The position numbers and the translations under genes were made by a program. DNA of 64,000 nucleotides from Christensenellaceae bacterium (GTDB lineage: Bacteria > Bacillota > Clostridia > Christensenellales > Aristaeellaceae), in contig JAHHSO010000003.1 of the NCBI GenBank assembly GCA_020025205.1, positions 31,887 through 95,886 on the forward strand, given 5' to 3'. Shown piece after piece: positions 44,770-53,256 of the stretch; position 1 is the stretch's first letter, and every line of letters begins with the position of its first letter. Below the pieces are notes generated by a model. The model was not told where the DNA came from, did no database searches, and saw only the letters and a program-made list of their open reading frames with translations.

Positions 44770-46636
44770 GATTGCTCTCCTGATTGATTTCCTTGATTCG
44801 CTCAGCCAGCTGTTCTGGCATCAGTCCGCATTCCTCAAGCAGTTGTGCTACTGAGCCGTGTGCCACAAATCGATTTTCTATACCAATGATTGCAGCAGGT
44901 TCCGGCACTTTTTCATTTACGCAGATCCGTGCAATCTCGCTGCCGAATCCGCCGATTTTTTCGCCTTCTTCAATTGTAATCAGTTTCGCCCCGCGTGCAA
45001 ACAGCTCTCTTAGACAATCCATATCCAGCGGTTTAAGTGTGCAGCAATCAATCACGCCGACGTGAATGCCTTCCTTTTCGAGCAGCTGCGATGCCTGAAG
45101 CGCATGAAGCGTCATTCGGCCATAGGTCAAAATGACCAGATCTCCGCCTGAAACAAGCGTCTGCCATTTGCCGATTTTAAATGGTTCTCCCTCTGCAAAC
45201 GGTTCAATTCCTTCCTTTGGATACTGAACCACGCACGGCCCATTCAGCTCAAGCGTTGCACGCACGGCCTGACGAATCTGCTGAGTATCCCGCGGCGCCA
45301 GCAATGTGAGGTTGGGAATGCTCATCAGCATTGGTACGCTGAGCACCCCATGATGCGTCTTTCCGTCATCACCAACAAGCCCGATATGGTCGGACAAAAT
45401 GCACACCGGTAAATTCTGAAGACAGACATCATGGACAATCTGATCATATGCACGCTGAAGAAACGTCGAATATACCGCAAAATATGGCCTGTATCCGCCG
45501 CGTGCCAGGCCTGCACACATGCTGACGGCATGTTGCTCGGCAATGCCGACATCAAAAAAGCGTTTAGGATAGTATCCTGCAAATTCGGCCAGCCCTGTTC
45601 CGTCCACCATCGCCGCTGTCACAGCAACAACACGCGGATCTTCTGCCGCCATCGCAACAAGCGCCTTGCCGCCTGCCTGCGCCGCGCTTTCCTTGCTGCT
45701 CTGCTTTCGCTTCATGCCGTTTTCCACCCAGAAAGGTGCAATGCCATGAAACTTTTCCGGCTGACGTTCTGCCAAATCGTATCCATATCCCTTTTTCGTG
45801 ATGACATGAATCAGAAGCGGCGTATCATCCACCTGTTTGGCTTCTTCGAATACATGGGTCATTTCTTCAATGTTGTGACCATCGAACGGGCCAAGATAGC
45901 GAAAGCCCAGCGCTTCGAACATCTCGCCTCCGGTCGTAACGGATTTGACCATGTTTTTTACGCTCTCAATTGCATGAGCCAGCGGCACGCCGACAAGCGG
46001 GATCTTCTCCATGCGGCTGCGGATGCGTTTTTTCCCTCCATACCAGGACGCACTCGCACGCAGATGCTTGAAATAATTCGACAATGCGCCCACATTTTTA
46101 GAGATGGACATGGCGTTGTCATTCAGAATGACGATCAGGCGAGTATGCCCATTTCCAGCGTCGTTCATAGCTTCATAGCACATGCCGCCCGTGAGCGCGC
46201 CGTCGCCCACAACGGCAACCACGTGATAATTTTCCCCCGCCAGATCGCGTGCACGCGCCATACCCAATGCCATAGAAATCGACGTTGAAGAATGGCCCGT
46301 GTCAAACAAATCATGTTCACTTTCTTCGTGGCAGGGAAATCCGCTCATGCCATGATAGGATCGCAGCGTTTCAAACTGCTTCTGTCTGCCGGTCAGCAGT
46401 TTATGGGCATAGATCTGATGCCCTACATCGAATATAAGTTTATCTGTCGGGCTGGAAAATGCCCTGTGCAATGCAATTGTTAAATCGACATCTCCCAAAT
46501 TCGATGCCAGATGGCCGCCCTGACGAGAAACCGTATCCACAATAGTCTGTCTGATTTCCTTTGCAAGCGTTCTGCACTCCTCCGCAGACAACTTTTTTAC
46601 GTCCTCTGGGCCTTTCACTTCGGGCAGAATACCCAT
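44759..46636 (-). CDS. dxs: 1-deoxy-D-xylulose-5-phosphate synthase
   Basis: The thiamine-diphosphate enzyme that starts the methylerythritol phosphate route to isoprenoids. The 625 residues have GGHLASNLGDVDLTIALH near 40-57, FDTGHSSTSISMALG near 111, the TPP motif VGDGALTGGMCYEAMND near 142 and GIAEQHAVSMCAGLA. AAGGAGG lies before the ATG. It is downstream of oapA and upstream of tlyA, within the nusB-to-recN cluster that surrounds OLE RNA genes in other bacteria. Confidence 0.96.
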   Translation of the reverse strand: MGILPEVKGPEDVKKLSAEECRTLAKEIRQTIVDTVSRQGGHLASNLGDVDLTIALHRAFSSPTDKLIFDVGHQIYAHKLLTGRQKQFETLRSYHGMSGFPCHEESEHDLFDTGHSSTSISMALGMARARDLAGENYHVVAVVGDGALTGGMCYEAMNDAGNGHTRLIVILNDNAMSISKNVGALSNYFKHLRASASWYGGKKRIRSRMEKIPLVGVPLAHAIESVKNMVKSVTTGGEMFEALGFRYLGPFDGHNIEEMTHVFEEAKQVDDTPLLIHVITKKGYGYDLAERQPEKFHGIAPFWVENGMKRKQSSKESAAQAGGKALVAMAAEDPRVVAVTAAMVDGTGLAEFAGYYPKRFFDVGIAEQHAVSMCAGLARGGYRPYFAVYSTFLQRAYDQIVHDVCLQNLPVCILSDHIGLVGDDGKTHHGVLSVPMLMSIPNLTLLAPRDTQQIRQAVRATLELNGPCVVQYPKEGIEPFAEGEPFKIGKWQTLVSGGDLVILTYGRMTLHALQASQLLEKEGIHVGVIDCCTLKPLDMDCLRELFARGAKLITIEEGEKIGGFGSEIARICVNEKVPEPAAIIGIENRFVAHGSVAQLLEECGLMPEQLAERIKEINQESNHAR

Positions 46637-46648
46637 TTGTCTGCCTCC

Positions 46649-47206
46649 TTACGCTTTCTTCTTAACCTGTTTCTTTTCAAAAAAGGCCATTGCACGGCCC
46701 ACCATCAGAACAATCTTGCCGCTCTTCTCAATGGCAATGCCCTTTGCATACGCCTTGCCGCCGATCATAAATGCAGAAATAAACGCCGTCATTAAAACAG
46801 AGGCCAACGCACCTGGCACACCCAATGTCACAAGGGACAGCGCAATCACCGAACCAGCCGAACCGGAAACAATGCCGACAATATCACCTACGACATCGTT
46901 CAAGACACTTGAAACGCGCTCTGCTTTACGAATGAGACGCAGTGCCTGTTTAGCTCCCGTGATCCGCTTGGAAGCCATCGCAATAAATGGCTGATCTTCC
47001 GCAGAGGTAACAGCCGTTCCAATCATATCTGTGATAATACCCACAAGTACCAGCACAATCAGCGCCACCAGCGCCACAAAAAGACCAGCAGATTCAGTAA
47101 ACACGCGGGTTAAAAGGGACATTGCCACTGACAGCGCAAAAGACAGACAGACAACCGTGATAACCCATCGCTGTTTTCCCTGCTTGGACTTTTCTTTTTT
47201 ATTCAT
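46649..47206 (-). CDS. oapA: OLE-associated membrane protein OapA (DUF21-like)
   Basis: A 185-residue membrane protein with four hydrophobic segments (VVCLSFALSVAMSLL, FVALVALIVLVLVGIIT, a stretch starting IVGIVSGSAGSVIAL, and GALASVLMTAFISAFMIGG in parts). Between segments 2 and 3 is a conserved, basic loop (MASKRITGAKQALRLIRKAERVSS in parts). It is distantly like the DUF21 part of CorB/CorC metal transporters. In OLE-containing bacteria the gene directly next to OLE RNA encodes OapA, which binds the RNA at the membrane. Size, topology and position all fit. Function at the membrane is still debated. Confidence 0.85.
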   Translation of the reverse strand: MNKKEKSKQGKQRWVITVVCLSFALSVAMSLLTRVFTESAGLFVALVALIVLVLVGIITDMIGTAVTSAEDQPFIAMASKRITGAKQALRLIRKAERVSSVLNDVVGDIVGIVSGSAGSVIALSLVTLGVPGALASVLMTAFISAFMIGGKAYAKGIAIEKSGKIVLMVGRAMAFFEKKQVKKKA

Positions 47207-47250
47207 GATCTTTCAGCGTCCTTTATGTCCGCAACTTTCTGACAATTTCT

Positions 47251-47277
47251 AAAAAAGCCCACGTCCAAGCCGTGGGC
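47251..47277 (-). terminator. Intrinsic terminator at the OLE RNA 3' end
   Basis: GCCCACG (minus-strand 47277-47271) pairs with CGTGGGC (47263-47257), then TTTTTT. It separates OLE from oapA by about 45 nt, so oapA needs readthrough or processing. Confidence 0.9.
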
Positions 47278-47852
47278 AAACATTCAAAGGAAAGGTGGTA
47301 ATACGACAAATAAACCTTGCGGCTTAGGTTCGGTAGGATTTCCCCACTCATTACTTCCTGTCGCCATAGAAGCGGTTTCCCTTGAAAACGAGTGCCGCGC
47401 CGTTTCCGAACGCGGGACCGAATTACCACTGAGTCCACACTGTAATCTCTGTCATATCCTCACGACAGTCTAGGAGCTTTCCTCGGCAGCCTCGGTTTCT
47501 TCCTAGCCTCTTTTGCAATCGTGGTTTCACACAGCGATCGCCCCGGTTTCCGTGAGCCTTTGGTCACCGTGCGTTGTTCCATGATCCGCCACAATCACTC
47601 AAGGCAGGCTACACTGCAGGCAGCTTTTGTACCACCATGCAGGTTTTCATGACGCAAAGCCGTCATGCCTCCACGAAAAATGGGTCGAACTCCGACATGC
47701 CATTGCCGGCCGCCCATAATTCTTACTCCCAGTGCCGACCCCCGACTGGGCGTCAGCAGCCGCCACCAGAAACTTCATCGATATGCCCTTTAACGGATTT
47801 TTAGCCCCGTCTTGAGAAGAAACTTTGCTGACTAGAATACTGCACCACCTGT
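47251..47852 (-). ncRNA. ole: OLE RNA (ornate, large, extremophilic)
   Basis: About 600 nt without a coding frame, bounded by a promoter and an intrinsic terminator and packed with complementary arms. Local stems include ATGACG/CGTCAT (47649-47666, perfect), CTAGGA/TCCTAG, CTGTC/GACAG and CCCAGT/ACTGGG, and a long-range pair GTGGTAAT (47429-47422) with ATTACCAC (47302-47295) encloses the 3' third. Length near 600 nt, lack of ORF, and position between the ispA side and oapA/dxs match OLE RNA, known from Bacillus halodurans and many anaerobic Bacillota. I identified it by size, structure and synteny rather than by sequence search. Confidence 0.85.
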
Positions 47853-47858
47853 TTTTTA

Positions 47859-47887
47859 ATTATACCATAGCTGTCCGGCATTTTCAA
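47859..47887 (-). promoter_or_regulatory. Sigma-A promoter of OLE RNA
   Basis: TTGAAA (47887-47882) and TATAAT (47864-47859), exactly 17 nt apart on the minus strand. The expected start is near 47852. This is one of the best promoters in the window. Confidence 0.85.
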
Positions 47888-47913
47888 CAGCTTCTCAAAG
47901 AAATGAAAATCGA

Positions 47914-48360
47914 TCAGGAGAGCAGTATCCCCACAAAAATGCCCAGCAGTGCGCCAGCAAGCACCTGAATGGGCGTATGTCCAACAAGTTCTTTAAGTCT
48001 TTCCTCGCTCATGGTGAAGCCATTTCCGGCCAGCCCATCCAGCAGGTGGTTCAAAACTGCGGCATTCTGTCCGGTTGATCGGCGAACGCCCGCCGCATCA
48101 TACATCACAATGCCCGCAAAACAAAATCCAAGTGCAAAAATGGGGGACGAAAATCCTTCTTTAAATCCAATCGTCGTCACCATCGCACAAGCCAGCGCAG
48201 AATGCGAACTGGGCATACCGCCCGAACCAAACACCCGGGTCGAGTCAAAACGCCTGCTGATAGCAAACGTCAGCGCTACTTTCAGCCCCTGCGCAATTGC
48301 CCAGGCAAGAACTGCCGCCCGAATGACCTGATTGCTAAAGATTTCTCGAAAAACCCACAC
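47914..48360 (-). CDS. DUF212 (YuiD) family PAP2-related membrane protein
   Basis: A 148-residue membrane protein of the divergent PAP2 group (acid phosphatase/vanadium haloperoxidase-related). SGGMPSSHSALACAMVTTIG near 46-65 is the signature PSSH segment and YDAAGVRRSTGQNA near 87 the second; the third motif is GHTPIQVLAG. Substrate is unknown; a lipid phosphate is plausible because ispA is the neighbouring gene. The start is GTG with GGGAGG overlapping the ispA stop region. Confidence 0.85.
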   Translation of the reverse strand: MWVFREIFSNQVIRAAVLAWAIAQGLKVALTFAISRRFDSTRVFGSGGMPSSHSALACAMVTTIGFKEGFSSPIFALGFCFAGIVMYDAAGVRRSTGQNAAVLNHLLDGLAGNGFTMSEERLKELVGHTPIQVLAGALLGIFVGILLS

Positions 48361-48375
48361 GAGTATTTCCTCCCG

Positions 48376-49287
48376 TCACTTTTTCCTCTTGGCCAGTGCA
48401 TCGGCAAACGCCTGAAGGAACCTCGCGTCCTCACCGAAGCAATCAAGTGCTTCTTTGGCCTGCTGCCACAACAAATTAGATCGCGCCTTTGCCGCCTCTA
48501 TGCCCACAAGCGCCGGCCACGTCATCTTGCCGTGCTGAGCATCCATACCCGTTGCCTTGCCCATTTCCCCTGCATTGCCTTCTACATCGAGCAAATCGTC
48601 GTCAATCTGGAAGGCTACGCCGACACAGGCACCAAACCGCTCAAGCGCTGTTCTCTGCTGCTCTGTCGCGCCGGCAATATAGGATGCCGCCATCAGCGGA
48701 GCGGTCAGAAGATCCGCCGTCTTATGCGTGTGAATATAGAAAAGCGTATCCGCATCCGGATCATGGTGTTCGCTGAGCAAATCAACGCACTGTCCGGCAA
48801 TCATGCCGCTGACGCCTGCACGCTTTGCCACCGCTTCTGCCGCACGAATATGCCCTTCCAGATGATCTTTAAAGCGCAACGCATTTGAAAGCATGCACTC
48901 ATATGCATAATTCAGCAGACCATCGCCCGCCAGAATAGCAAACCCTTCTCCAAACACCTTATGATTTGTCAATCTGCCGCGGCGATAGTCATCGTTGTCC
49001 ATGCCTGGAAGATCATCATGAATAAGCGAATAAGTATGAATCATTTCCAGCGCAGCAGCCGGAACAAGCGCTTCCTCTATATTGCCTTTGAGCATGTCGC
49101 AAACCGCCAGCAGAAGAACCGGCCTCACGCGTTTTCCGCCTGCCAGAAGGCTGTACCGCATGGCTTCACTCAGCTTTCCGGGCATTTCGCCTTCGGGTGG
49201 ACAAAGCATCTTCCCTTCCGGCAATATGGTATTCAGAGTTGCTTCAATCAGAGCCGCATACCGCTGATACTGCTCAATATACTCCAT
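48376..49287 (-). CDS. ispA: Polyprenyl (farnesyl/geranyl) diphosphate synthase
   Basis: It condenses isopentenyl diphosphate with allylic diphosphates to build short prenyl chains. The ATG at 49287, behind GAGGAGGAAG, gives 303 residues; the frame is open further upstream but not family-like. The two aspartate-rich motifs are IHDDLPGMDNDD near 89-100 and FQIDDDLLD near 228-236, and GGKRVRPVLLLAV lies near 50-62. Its start overlaps the xseB end by 14 nt. Confidence 0.94.
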   Translation of the reverse strand: MEYIEQYQRYAALIEATLNTILPEGKMLCPPEGEMPGKLSEAMRYSLLAGGKRVRPVLLLAVCDMLKGNIEEALVPAAALEMIHTYSLIHDDLPGMDNDDYRRGRLTNHKVFGEGFAILAGDGLLNYAYECMLSNALRFKDHLEGHIRAAEAVAKRAGVSGMIAGQCVDLLSEHHDPDADTLFYIHTHKTADLLTAPLMAASYIAGATEQQRTALERFGACVGVAFQIDDDLLDVEGNAGEMGKATGMDAQHGKMTWPALVGIEAAKARSNLLWQQAKEALDCFGEDARFLQAFADALAKRKK

Positions 49288-49501
49288 GTTCTTCCTCCTC
49301 AAATGGTGTAATTTCTGCTGTATAAGGATCAATTTGCTCGATCCTCTTCCTATACTTTGCCAGCTCTTTTTCAAGCTGGTCTGCCAGTTTCACACCCTCT
49401 TCGTAGGCTTTCATCGTCTCATCAAGGGTCAGCTCACCGCCGCTGAGCCGTTCAGTCAATGCTTCCAGCTGCTGCATCCCCTCTTCAAAAGATGTTTTCA
49501 T
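49274..49501 (-). CDS. xseB: Exodeoxyribonuclease VII small subunit
   Basis: The small, helical partner of XseA in the single-strand nuclease ExoVII. The 75 residues contain the motif SFEEGMQQLEALTERLSGGE split as SFEEGMQQLEALTERL and SGGELTLDETM, then AYEEGVKLADQLEKEL. ATG overlaps the xseA stop by 4 nt. Confidence 0.93.
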   Translation of the reverse strand: MKTSFEEGMQQLEALTERLSGGELTLDETMKAYEEGVKLADQLEKELAKYRKRIEQIDPYTAEITPFEEEEHGVY

Positions 49502-50700
49502 TTCTTTCCCTCCGCAATGAGCGCCTGTACGCTTCCATCCGCAAAGCGAAGCGTAACCACATCTCCTTTACAGAGTGCGGACGCATCAGCTATCGCCGAT
49601 TCTCCCTTCTGCACGATGGCATAACCACGTGCCAGTACGCGGTACGGGTTCAAAAGCGACAATTCCTTCTTTTTCTGCTCCAATTTCCGTTCCCGGCTAT
49701 CCGCAGCCATCAGCATTGCTGCATGCAGCTTTTCCATTTGCTGCGTCAGCCGCGCCGCTAAAACATCCAGCTCTCTATTCGGCTGGCAGTTGGATAATCT
49801 GGAACGAGCCAGCTTCAATTCCGCTTCACGTTTTGAAATCATGCGTTCTGCCGCATCCTTGAGCTGACTGCGCAACCCATGGAGCGCATCTTCAACTTCA
49901 GCGCGAATGGGCATCACGCATTCCGCCGCTGCGGAAGGCGTTGGCACGCGCAGATCTGCCGCAAGATCGCAAAGCGTTACATCCGTCTCGTGCCCAACAG
50001 CAGAGACGATCGGCTTGGAACACTCGGCCACCGCCCGCACCACACATTCTTCGTTAAACGCCCAGAGATCTTCAATTGAGCCACCGCCGCGTGCCACAAC
50101 AATCACACTGATATGCTCCAATTGATCTAAGATTTGAATCGCCTGTGCAATCTCTTGTGCCGCACCCATTCCCTGTACACGCACTGGACAAAGCAGAATT
50201 CTGCCCTGTGGATTGCGGCGCAAAGAAACGTTTAAAATATCATGAATCACCGCCCCTGTCGGGGAGGAAACCACGCCCACCGTATTCACAAATGCGGGAA
50301 TCGGTTTTTTACGCGCGGAATCAAATAAACCTTCCTCTTTGAGTTTTCCTTTAAGTGCCAGAAGCCTTTCGTAAAGAACACCAACGCCCTGAGCCTGGAT
50401 ATGTTTAGCGACAAACTGATACTGTCCGCCGCGCGCATACAACCCTGAGCTCCCTTTTAAAAGGGCACGCATCCCTTCAAACGGTACTGTCTGAAGCTCC
50501 ATTGTATCGTCAGGATACATCACACAGGAAACAGCCGCCTGCTCATCCTTGAGCGTAAAAAAGAGCATCCTGTTCTGGTGAAATTTCAGATTGCTGATTT
50601 CGCCTTTTAACTCAATGTTCAGAAGCATCGGGTCCATCTGGAACATCCTGCGCACATACTCATTGAGTTGGGAAACCGTCAGCGTCAGTTTAGAAGCCAT
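49498..50700 (-). CDS. xseA: Exodeoxyribonuclease VII large subunit
   Basis: The catalytic subunit of ExoVII. From MASKLTLTVSQLNEYVRR it has 400 residues: N-terminal OB fold (LLNIELKGEISNLKFHQ near 27-43) and the nuclease core with GVVSSPTGAVIHDILN near 141, VVARGGGSIEDLWAFN and SAVGHETDVTLCDLAADLR split as SAVGHETDVT and LCDLAADLR. The start is uncertain because it overlaps folD by 11 nt and has no clear Shine-Dalgarno site, suggesting coupled translation. Confidence 0.94.
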   Translation of the reverse strand: MASKLTLTVSQLNEYVRRMFQMDPMLLNIELKGEISNLKFHQNRMLFFTLKDEQAAVSCVMYPDDTMELQTVPFEGMRALLKGSSGLYARGGQYQFVAKHIQAQGVGVLYERLLALKGKLKEEGLFDSARKKPIPAFVNTVGVVSSPTGAVIHDILNVSLRRNPQGRILLCPVRVQGMGAAQEIAQAIQILDQLEHISVIVVARGGGSIEDLWAFNEECVVRAVAECSKPIVSAVGHETDVTLCDLAADLRVPTPSAAAECVMPIRAEVEDALHGLRSQLKDAAERMISKREAELKLARSRLSNCQPNRELDVLAARLTQQMEKLHAAMLMAADSRERKLEQKKKELSLLNPYRVLARGYAIVQKGESAIADASALCKGDVVTLRFADGSVQALIAEGKK

Positions 50701-51532
50701 ATTGTTCTGCTGCATCCATGGTGTTGGACAACAGCATGGCAATCGTCATCTGTCCAACGCCGCCCGGAACAGGTGTCAAATACCCTGCTGTCTGCGAAAC
50801 TTCTTCGGCATTCACATCGCCCACCAGTTTTCCGTTCAGGCGATTGGTGCCCACGTCAATCACGACAGCGCCCGGTTTCACCATGTCTGCCGTCACAAAA
50901 TTCGCCCGGCCGACCGCAGCAACCAGTATATCTGCCTGACGAGTAATTTCTTTGAGATTCTCCGTTTTCGAATGGCAGATCGTCACCGTTGCATCCGCAG
51001 CCAGGAGCAGCATGGCTAAAGGTTTTCCAACGATGTTGCTTCTTCCGATAATGACAGCGCGCCGCCCTCTTATAGGAATATCATACGCTTCAAGGAGCTT
51101 CATCACGCCAATCGCAGTACACGGCACAAACCCCTTCTGTCCGCATGCCAGTTTGCCGGCGTTGACTGCATGGAAACCATCCACATCTTTTTTCGGATCA
51201 ATGATATCTATAACGCGCTGTTCACTCAAATGTCCCGGCAGCGGCAGCTGAACCAAAATGCCATGAACAGCCTCATCCTCATTCAGCTCTTTTACAACAC
51301 TTTCCAATTCTTCCTGTGTACAGTCTGCGTCAAGGCGAATCACACTGGACAAAATTCCAGCCTTTTCACAAGCCTTCTCCTTATTGCGCACATAAATCTG
51401 GCTTCCCGGGTCATCTCCAACCAGCACAACCGCCAAATGCGGCACAATTCCGCGCGCTCGGCAAGCTTTCGCCCTATTCGCTGCATCTGCTTTCCAGCGT
51501 TCTGCAACGCTTCGACCTTCCATAACTGGCAT
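50690..51532 (-). CDS. folD: Methylenetetrahydrofolate dehydrogenase/cyclohydrolase
   Basis: FolD interconverts 5,10-methylene- and 10-formyl-THF, supplying one-carbon units. The 280 residues show YVRNKEKACEKAGI with the catalytic Tyr/Lys region near 48-61, QLPLPGH near 95, IGRSNIVGKPLAMLLL (NADP site) near 165 and TPVPGGVGQMTIAMLL near 257. It belongs to the nusB-folD-xseAB-ispA cluster conserved around OLE loci. Confidence 0.95.
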   Translation of the reverse strand: MPVMEGRSVAERWKADAANRAKACRARGIVPHLAVVLVGDDPGSQIYVRNKEKACEKAGILSSVIRLDADCTQEELESVVKELNEDEAVHGILVQLPLPGHLSEQRVIDIIDPKKDVDGFHAVNAGKLACGQKGFVPCTAIGVMKLLEAYDIPIRGRRAVIIGRSNIVGKPLAMLLLAADATVTICHSKTENLKEITRQADILVAAVGRANFVTADMVKPGAVVIDVGTNRLNGKLVGDVNAEEVSQTAGYLTPVPGGVGQMTIAMLLSNTMDAAEQYGF

Positions 51533-51548
51533 AAGACCCCTCCTTTAA

Positions 51549-52496
51549 TCATCCTTCTCTGCGATAAGCTTCCGCTCCAAGAAGTGCCACACCTACCGCA
51601 TTGTCACCAGACAGTTCCGGATGCGCAAAGCAAAGCCGGCAATGAAGTCCGCGCTTTTTTGCACGCTCAAGCAGCATCCTTTTCAGCAGTGCAGACGATG
51701 CCACACCACCGGCAAGCAGAGCATGATGCACACCCGTCTGTTCCTGAGCTGCTTCAATCATCCTGATGATTGTGCGGCTCAAAAAATCAAACACTTCTGC
51801 GGCGATCTGTTCAGGCGGCATTTTCCCTTCTTCCAGCCATCGGACGATCTTATTCTCTGCCCCTGCCAGATTGCAGTTCACCCCTTTGACAGATACACCA
51901 ATAAGCGCCTGTGCTTTTCCTTTCATCGCCAGCTTTTCAAGCTCCGGTCCTGCAGGAAACGGCATCTTCAACCGAACGCCCGTCCTGTCCACCAGCTGAC
52001 CCGCATGCAGATCAAGACTGCCGCCCAGAAGCGTCAATTGACCCGCATTGCACAAAAGCAGCTCAGTTGTGCCGCCGGAAAGATGAAGAGCCAGAAAAGG
52101 CGTACTTTCATCAATTCCAGAATCCAGCATCGCCGCACGAACATGCCCTTCCTGATGACTGACAGGATAAAAAGGCACGCGCAACAATGTTGCAGCTGCG
52201 CGCGCCTGACTTTCTCCCGCACGAAACACGGGCATATATGACTCTTCCACCGGCCGCGGGCGCACGCTTGCACACACTGCACAAATCTCCGCTTCCGGTG
52301 CTTCGCCTCTCACATTTTCAAGCATCTGCGGCAGATTTTTTACATGCTGAAACAGTCCTTGCGACTGCATCAGTCCACGGCCTCCCTCCTGCACCGTCAA
52401 AAGACGGCGGGATGACGCAATCAGCTCTCCTTCTGGAGTCACCAGCGCGCAAGAAGTCGTGTAGCAGCTTGTGTCAATTCCCAGAATCGCTCTCAT
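51549..52496 (-). CDS. TsaD/Kae1-like ASKHA-fold protein
   Basis: A 315-residue relative of TsaD (the t6A tRNA-modification ATPase). It keeps the metal His pair in HQEGHVRAAM near 114, the start GIDTSCYTTSCALV, the LHLSGGTTELLLC segment near 137 and LLAGGVASSALL near 264. It is diverged from true TsaD and lacks many conserved positions, so I read it as a paralog whose role is unknown. It overlaps the nusB stop by 4 nt. Some Clostridia carry this second copy at the same place. Confidence 0.8.
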   Translation of the reverse strand: MRAILGIDTSCYTTSCALVTPEGELIASSRRLLTVQEGGRGLMQSQGLFQHVKNLPQMLENVRGEAPEAEICAVCASVRPRPVEESYMPVFRAGESQARAAATLLRVPFYPVSHQEGHVRAAMLDSGIDESTPFLALHLSGGTTELLLCNAGQLTLLGGSLDLHAGQLVDRTGVRLKMPFPAGPELEKLAMKGKAQALIGVSVKGVNCNLAGAENKIVRWLEEGKMPPEQIAAEVFDFLSRTIIRMIEAAQEQTGVHHALLAGGVASSALLKRMLLERAKKRGLHCRLCFAHPELSGDNAVGVALLGAEAYRREG

Positions 52497-52891
52497 AACT
52501 TTGCTTTCCTGCTAATGGTTCCAAGAACACCATTGACAAACGAGCAGGAGGTTTCGTTGGAGTACTTGCGGGTCAGTTCAACCGCTTCATTGATTGCTAC
52601 CGCTGCCGCAAGTTCCATATACTGCATTTCAAATACAGCCAAACGCAGAATTGCAAGATCCACGCGGGACAGACGCTCAATCGTCCAGCCGCGCAGGCAA
52701 GACGCGATTTCCGCATCAATTTCAGCGGCATGTTCCTTTACTCCGGAAACAACAGTATTTATGTATTCTTTGTCGCTTTCGTTAGGAGTATAGTCAATCA
52801 GATCAACCAGCGTCTCCGCTGTGCCCGCTCCTCCGAAAAGTTGTTCAAAAATGAGCTGCATTGCAGCTTCGCGCGCAAAAGGACGTGCCAT
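52493..52891 (-). CDS. nusB: Transcription antitermination factor NusB
   Basis: NusB acts with NusE and others in rRNA operon antitermination. The 132 residues show the typical all-helical pattern: ARPFAREAAMQLIFEQLF at the start, LSRVDLAILRLAVFEMQYM in parts near 83, and NEAVELTRKYSNETSCSFVNGVLG split in the last 40. It is the upstream gene of the long run that ends with recN. Confidence 0.93.
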   Translation of the reverse strand: MARPFAREAAMQLIFEQLFGGAGTAETLVDLIDYTPNESDKEYINTVVSGVKEHAAEIDAEIASCLRGWTIERLSRVDLAILRLAVFEMQYMELAAAVAINEAVELTRKYSNETSCSFVNGVLGTISRKAKL

Positions 52892-52973
52892 TCTTCATTT
52901 GCTCCGTTCCGTATTTCTTAGTCCATGCCATGCATGGCGTAAATGGGCATTATTCTGCCGCCCTGACAGGATG

Positions 52974-53006
52974 AAAAGGCGCGGCGGAACTCGCCGCCCG
53001 CGCCTT
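52974..53006 (-). terminator. Intrinsic terminator of the asp23 operon
   Basis: On the minus strand AAGGCGCGGGCGGCG pairs with CCGCCGCGCCTT (small bulge), followed by TTTTC, right after the DUF2273 gene. Confidence 0.85.
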
Positions 53007-53010
53007 CCAA

Positions 53011-53256
53011 TCATTCATAACGATCCGTGTGGTCATTATGAAAAAAATTGACCAAATTGCGGATAAACGCCTTCTTGTCCTTCACCTTGCCAAAGAAACC
53101 GCCAATGAGGCAGAACACGCCAATCAGCAGCGCTTTGGCAACGCCAATCGTCAGACAAAGCACTGCAAAGATCAACCCTAAAACGACCCCGAAAATCATG
53201 CAGGGTGTTGTCCCCGGGATGAACATTTCCTTTACAAACGTCTTCCAATCTTTCAT
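53011..53256 (-). CDS. DUF2273 small membrane protein
   Basis: An 81-residue integral membrane protein with two hydrophobic segments (IFGVVLGLIFAVLCLTIG and LLIGVFCLIGGFFGK). The family sits with amaP and asp23 genes in Firmicutes and is linked to the membrane-bound Asp23 complex. The ATG at 53256 follows GGAGG by 7 nt and overlaps the amaP stop. Confidence 0.85.
   Translation of the reverse strand: MKDWKTFVKEMFIPGTTPCMIFGVVLGLIFAVLCLTIGVAKALLIGVFCLIGGFFGKVKDKKAFIRNLVNFFHNDHTDRYE

Noticed and set aside
47251..47852. RNase P RNA, tmRNA or 6S RNA as the identity of the 600-nt structured RNA.
   Set aside because: It contains a GAGGAAAG stretch like RNase P, but the other universal RNase P blocks, a tRNA-like end and a tag-peptide frame are absent. 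Length and synteny fit OLE better.
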